Shown: in pieces, positions 61,572 to 64,000 of the stretch
Position numbering within the stretch: position 1 is the stretch's first letter
How the letters are laid out: every line of letters begins with the position of its first letter
Source: UBA1227 sp045629305
GTDB lineage: Bacteria; Bacillota; Clostridia; Oscillospirales; Acutalibacteraceae
Length of the DNA stretch: 64,000 nucleotides
Assembly (NCBI GenBank): GCA_045629305.1
Contig: JAZQQZ010000002.1
Location: 36,826 to 100,825 of the forward strand
Direction of reading: 5' to 3'
Made by a program: the position numbers and the translations under genes
The notes under the pieces: model-generated
Seen by the model: the letters and a program-made list of their open reading frames with translations, nothing else
Told to the model about the DNA's origin: nothing
Database searches by the model: none

Positions 61572-63596
61572 ATGTCAATTAAGTACACAATTGATGGTGT
61601 AGAAGTTATCGCAGAAGATGGCGAAACAATACTTTCATCTGCAACAAGAGCTGGCGTAGAAATCCCTACTCTTTGTTTCGCAGAGAATACAGCAATCTAT
61701 GGTGCATGTGGCGTATGTGTAGTAGAGGCAGAGGGTGTGCCAAAGCTTCTTCGTTCATGTTCTGCAAAACCAATGGAGGGCTACGTAGTTCATACTGATA
61801 CAGAGCGTGTGCTTCGCGCACGTAAGACAGCATTTGAGCTTTTGCTCTCAGACCACACAGGCGATTGCCGTGGTCCTTGTAAGCTCAACTGCCCAGCTGG
61901 TACAGATTGCCAGAAGTATGTAAATGAGATTAAAGATGGTAAATACTTCGATGCTGTATCTACGGTATATGATGCATTCCCATTGCCAGCTTCAATCGGA
62001 CGTGTATGCCCTCATCCTTGTGAGGACGCTTGCCGTCGTCAGCTTGTTGAGGAACCAATTTCTATTGCTTTCCTTAAAGCTTTCGCAGCAGACAAGGTTC
62101 TTGCTTCAGACAATAAATATAAGATTAAGACAGGCGCTGACACAGGTAAGCGTGTGGCTATTATCGGTGGTGGTCCTGCTGGTCTTACAGCAGCTTTTAA
62201 ACTTCGTGAGTATGGTCACGCTGTAACAATCTTTGATCAACAGCCAAAGATGGGCGGAATGCTTCGCTATGGCATCCCTGAGTATAGACTTCCAAAGGCA
62301 GTTCTTGATCAGGAAATTGCAATTATCGAAGAGTCTGGCGTTGTAATGAAGAACAATGTAAAACTCGGCAAAGATATTATCTTTGATGAGCTTGTAAAGA
62401 CTTATGATGCAGTCCTTCTTGCAATTGGTGCATGGACATCAGTTCCAATGAGAGTTGCTGGCGAGGATCTTCCGGGTGTTATCGGTGGTATTGATTTCCT
62501 CGGAAAGCTTGGCCTCGGCGAGACTCCGACAATCGGCAAGCGTGTCGCAGTATGCGGTGGCGGTAATACCGCTATGGACGCATGCCGTACGGCAGTTCGC
62601 CTCGGTGCCGAAGAGGTATATGTAGTATATCGCCGTACAAGAAACGAAATGCCTGCTGCTGATATAGAAATTGAAGAGGCAGAGGAAGAGGGAGTAATTT
62701 TTAAGTTCCTTACAAACCCTATTGAGATAACCAAAGATGGCGACGCCCTTAATATGAAACTTCAAATTATGGAACTTGGCGAGCCGGATGCTTCTGGTCG
62801 TCGCACACCAGTTCCAGTTGAGGGCAAGACAGAAGATATTAAACTTGACAATGTAATCATGGCTATTGGTCAGGTTGCAAATTGTGAAGGTGTCAATGGA
62901 GTTGAACTCACAAAGAAGGGCACAATTGTTGCTGATGAGATGACATTCCGCACAAATATGAAAAACGTATTTGCTGCTGGTGACGTTACAAATAAGGGTG
63001 CCGGTATCGCTATCGCTGCTATCGGCGAAGCTGCAAAAGCAGCCTTCTGTATCAATAACTATCTTGAGGGTGATGAGGTCCGCTATAAGGCTCCTTATTT
63101 CGTTCAAGATGAGAAGACAGAGGCAGACTTTGAAGACCGTGAGAAGCAGGATAGAGCAGAAATGCCAGGTCTTTCTCCAGAGGAGAGAAAGAACAACTTT
63201 AAGCCTATCTACTACGGCTTCTCAGATGAAGTTGCAAGAAAAGAGGCATCCCGCTGTCTCGAGTGTGGATGTCACGACTACTATGACTGTCGTCTCATTA
63301 AATATGCTAACTGGTTTGATGTAAATCCAGCTAAGTTCCCAGGTGAAAAACATCATAGAGATTTTATAAACATTGCAAATGTTATAGAGCATAATCCAGA
63401 CAAGTGTGTTCTCTGTGGTCTTTGCTATAGAACCTGTGAAGAAGTTGCAAAGAAGACTTTTATCGGACTTTACAACCGTGGATTTAGTACAATAATCAAT
63501 CCAATGTTCCCAAGAGCAGAGGCAGCTTCATATTGCGCAACTTGTGGCAAGTGCGTAGATGCTTGTCCAACAGGCGCAATGAAGAAGAATTTCTAA
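61572..63596 (+). CDS. NuoG-N/GltD-like NADPH-binding fusion subunit of a Stn-type transhydrogenase
   Basis: A 674-residue fusion. Residues about 1-80 are a NuoG-type [2Fe-2S] domain (PTLCFAENTAIYGACGVCVVE). About 81-125 hold the His-Cys [4Fe-4S] region (HTGDCRGPCKLNCPAGTDC). About 125-545 are a GltD/NfnB-like FAD-NADPH module, with IIGGGPAGLTAAFKL for FAD, then VCGGGNTAMDACRTAVRLG and YRRTRNEMPA typical of NADPH sites, and AAGDVTNKGAGI at the FAD end. The tail has two [4Fe-4S] motifs (CVLCGLCYRTC, CATCGKCVDAC). There is no hydrogenase H-cluster or formate dehydrogenase domain. This combination is characteristic of the Stn-type bifurcating transhydrogenase. A terminator follows. Confidence 0.88.
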   Translation: MSIKYTIDGVEVIAEDGETILSSATRAGVEIPTLCFAENTAIYGACGVCVVEAEGVPKLLRSCSAKPMEGYVVHTDTERVLRARKTAFELLLSDHTGDCRGPCKLNCPAGTDCQKYVNEIKDGKYFDAVSTVYDAFPLPASIGRVCPHPCEDACRRQLVEEPISIAFLKAFAADKVLASDNKYKIKTGADTGKRVAIIGGGPAGLTAAFKLREYGHAVTIFDQQPKMGGMLRYGIPEYRLPKAVLDQEIAIIEESGVVMKNNVKLGKDIIFDELVKTYDAVLLAIGAWTSVPMRVAGEDLPGVIGGIDFLGKLGLGETPTIGKRVAVCGGGNTAMDACRTAVRLGAEEVYVVYRRTRNEMPAADIEIEEAEEEGVIFKFLTNPIEITKDGDALNMKLQIMELGEPDASGRRTPVPVEGKTEDIKLDNVIMAIGQVANCEGVNGVELTKKGTIVADEMTFRTNMKNVFAAGDVTNKGAGIAIAAIGEAAKAAFCINNYLEGDEVRYKAPYFVQDEKTEADFEDREKQDRAEMPGLSPEERKNNFKPIYYGFSDEVARKEASRCLECGCHDYYDCRLIKYANWFDVNPAKFPGEKHHRDFINIANVIEHNPDKCVLCGLCYRTCEEVAKKTFIGLYNRGFSTIINPMFPRAEAASYCATCGKCVDACPTGAMKKNF

Positions 63597-63600
63597 TAAT

Positions 63601-63632
63601 AAAGAGGCAACCGACTGGTTGCCTCTTTTTCT
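63601..63632 (+). terminator. Intrinsic terminator, GAGGCAACC family
   Basis: Perfect 12-base stem AAAGAGGCAACC / GGTTGCCTCTTT with loop GACT and T5 tail (63601-63632). It closes the Stn-like operon. Confidence 0.9.
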
Positions 63633-63740
63633 TTTACATTTTATTATACGAGCAAAAATTAAAATAGCTAATGAGGTCAAGGGAGGCTGACTTCCTTCCT
63701 TTTGCGTTAATTTTTTGTAGCCTTTTTTCAAAGCCTTTCG

Positions 63741-63772
63741 TATAATGAGATGTAAGACAAAATAAAGGGAGG
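63741..63772 (+). promoter_or_regulatory. -10 element and strong ribosome site of the GG-leader peptide gene
   Basis: A consensus TATAAT is at 63741-63746; no good -35 is at the usual spacing. GGGAGG at 63767-63772 is eight bases before the ATG. The 148-base region before the gene holds nothing else I can identify. Confidence 0.6.
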
Positions 63773-63780
63773 AAAAAATA

Positions 63781-64000
63781 ATGACTGAACTTAACGAGAG
63801 AGAATTAAACGAAGTAAACGGTGGAGTTGACCCAGCAGGATCAGATTTAAACGGTTGGAAAGATTTCCTCAAAAAGATAGGCAAGGGAATTAAAAATATT
63901 ACAAAGCCAGTACTTAAGTCTGGCCCAGCACCAGTTGCTGCAACTTCTCCAGAGGAAGAATTGGGTGGCAAAATTATTGTTGTTCCAACAGATGAAAGTT
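63781..64000 (+). CDS. Double-glycine-leader peptide, bacteriocin-like precursor (3' end beyond window)
   Basis: An ORF open to the window edge, 73 visible residues. It begins MTELNERELNEVNGG, a 15-residue leader of the class II bacteriocin/ComC type (conserved Leu/Glu positions and Gly-Gly at -2/-1), which peptidase-containing ABC exporters cleave. The visible core starts VDPAGSDLNGWKDFLKKIGK and continues as a cationic amphipathic stretch (KNITKPVLKSG), then an acidic Pro/Glu-rich region with another Gly-Gly (EEELGGKIIVV). The ribosome site is strong. No exporter or immunity gene is in view; such genes would lie to the right. The long acidic tail is not typical of a simple class II bacteriocin, so a RiPP precursor or signalling peptide is also possible. 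Confidence 0.7.
   Translation, partial: MTELNERELNEVNGGVDPAGSDLNGWKDFLKKIGKGIKNITKPVLKSGPAPVAATSPEEELGGKIIVVPTDES

Noticed and set aside
62439..63107. A 222-codon minus-strand open frame opposite the NuoG/GltD fusion gene
   Set aside because: Antisense to conserved FAD/NADPH motifs and without a ribosome site or recognisable domain.
59299..63596. [FeFe] hydrogenase or NADH:quinone oxidoreductase operon
   Set aside because: No H-cluster domain and no membrane subunits; the third gene carries a GltD/NfnB-type NADPH module instead, which points to a Stn-type transhydrogenase.
63528..63971. Minus-strand open frame spanning the terminator and the GG-leader peptide gene
   Set aside because: It would read through a strong terminator and overlap two plus-strand genes; the plus-strand peptide has a consensus ribosome site and leader motif.
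1..64000. CRISPR array, prophage or insertion sequence
   Set aside because: No regularly spaced short repeats, no transposase, integrase or phage structural gene was seen on either strand.

Overview
The window is moderately AT-rich DNA with strong Shine-Dalgarno sites, several TTG/GTG starts and tight head-to-tail operons. It resembles an anaerobic, Gram-positive gut-type Clostridia, most likely Lachnospiraceae. Support comes from the DnaD and DnaI-like pair, a DUF3048 lipoprotein, LuxS, oxygen-sensitive iron-sulfur flavoenzymes, and four large hybrid histidine kinases sharing the core MSHDIRTPMNA. No phage, transposase, integrase or CRISPR array is visible. The taxonomic call is inference.

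Left part (1-20.2 kb): rsmA (C-terminus cut by the window edge) with two envelope genes on the minus strand. A tRNA-Arg(CCU) follows, then a plus-strand run of CPBP protease, tadA, an Mrp-type P-loop carrier, a minimal SufC/SufB pair and a hybrid kinase. An Hpt protein and a REC-HD-GYP protein converge on that kinase and probably complete a phosphorelay. Next come a PflX-like radical SAM protein, an ABC exporter, a Zn/Cd-type P-ATPase, an MTA/SAH nucleosidase and a symporter carrying an unusual N-terminal GHKL-like domain.

Middle part (19-43.7 kb): two divergent RlmD-type methyltransferase paralogues, two consecutive hybrid kinases (one with two periplasmic solute-binding domains, one with three tandem ~142-residue sensor repeats), and small redox, hydrolase and acetyltransferase genes. 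DnaD, DnaI-like, Tex and luxS follow, then a MATE exporter, asnS, DegV, murD, murI, a fourth hybrid kinase and a second MATE exporter.

Right part (43.7-64 kb) looks accessory and redox-centred. It holds two paralogous Trp-rich membrane proteins, each followed by a tiny ORF, a second GHKL-symporter fusion, an NMT1-type ABC importer, two DUF362 proteins and a double-[4Fe-4S] protein. A XRE/hemolysin III pair shares palindromic operators. The last block contains a TetR regulator, an unrecognised 205-residue protein, an Old-Yellow-Enzyme/Fe-S/FAD ene-reductase, an SDR, a membrane module, DUF362, and a three-gene NuoE/NuoF/(NuoG-GltD) complex resembling the electron-bifurcating Stn transhydrogenase. 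A shared TGGAC-N14-GTCCA motif sits upstream of three of its transcription units. I read this as a regulated pathway reducing an unidentified unsaturated or keto substrate with an NADH/NADPH/ferredoxin-balancing module. The window ends inside a small double-glycine-leader peptide that looks like a bacteriocin or signalling precursor.
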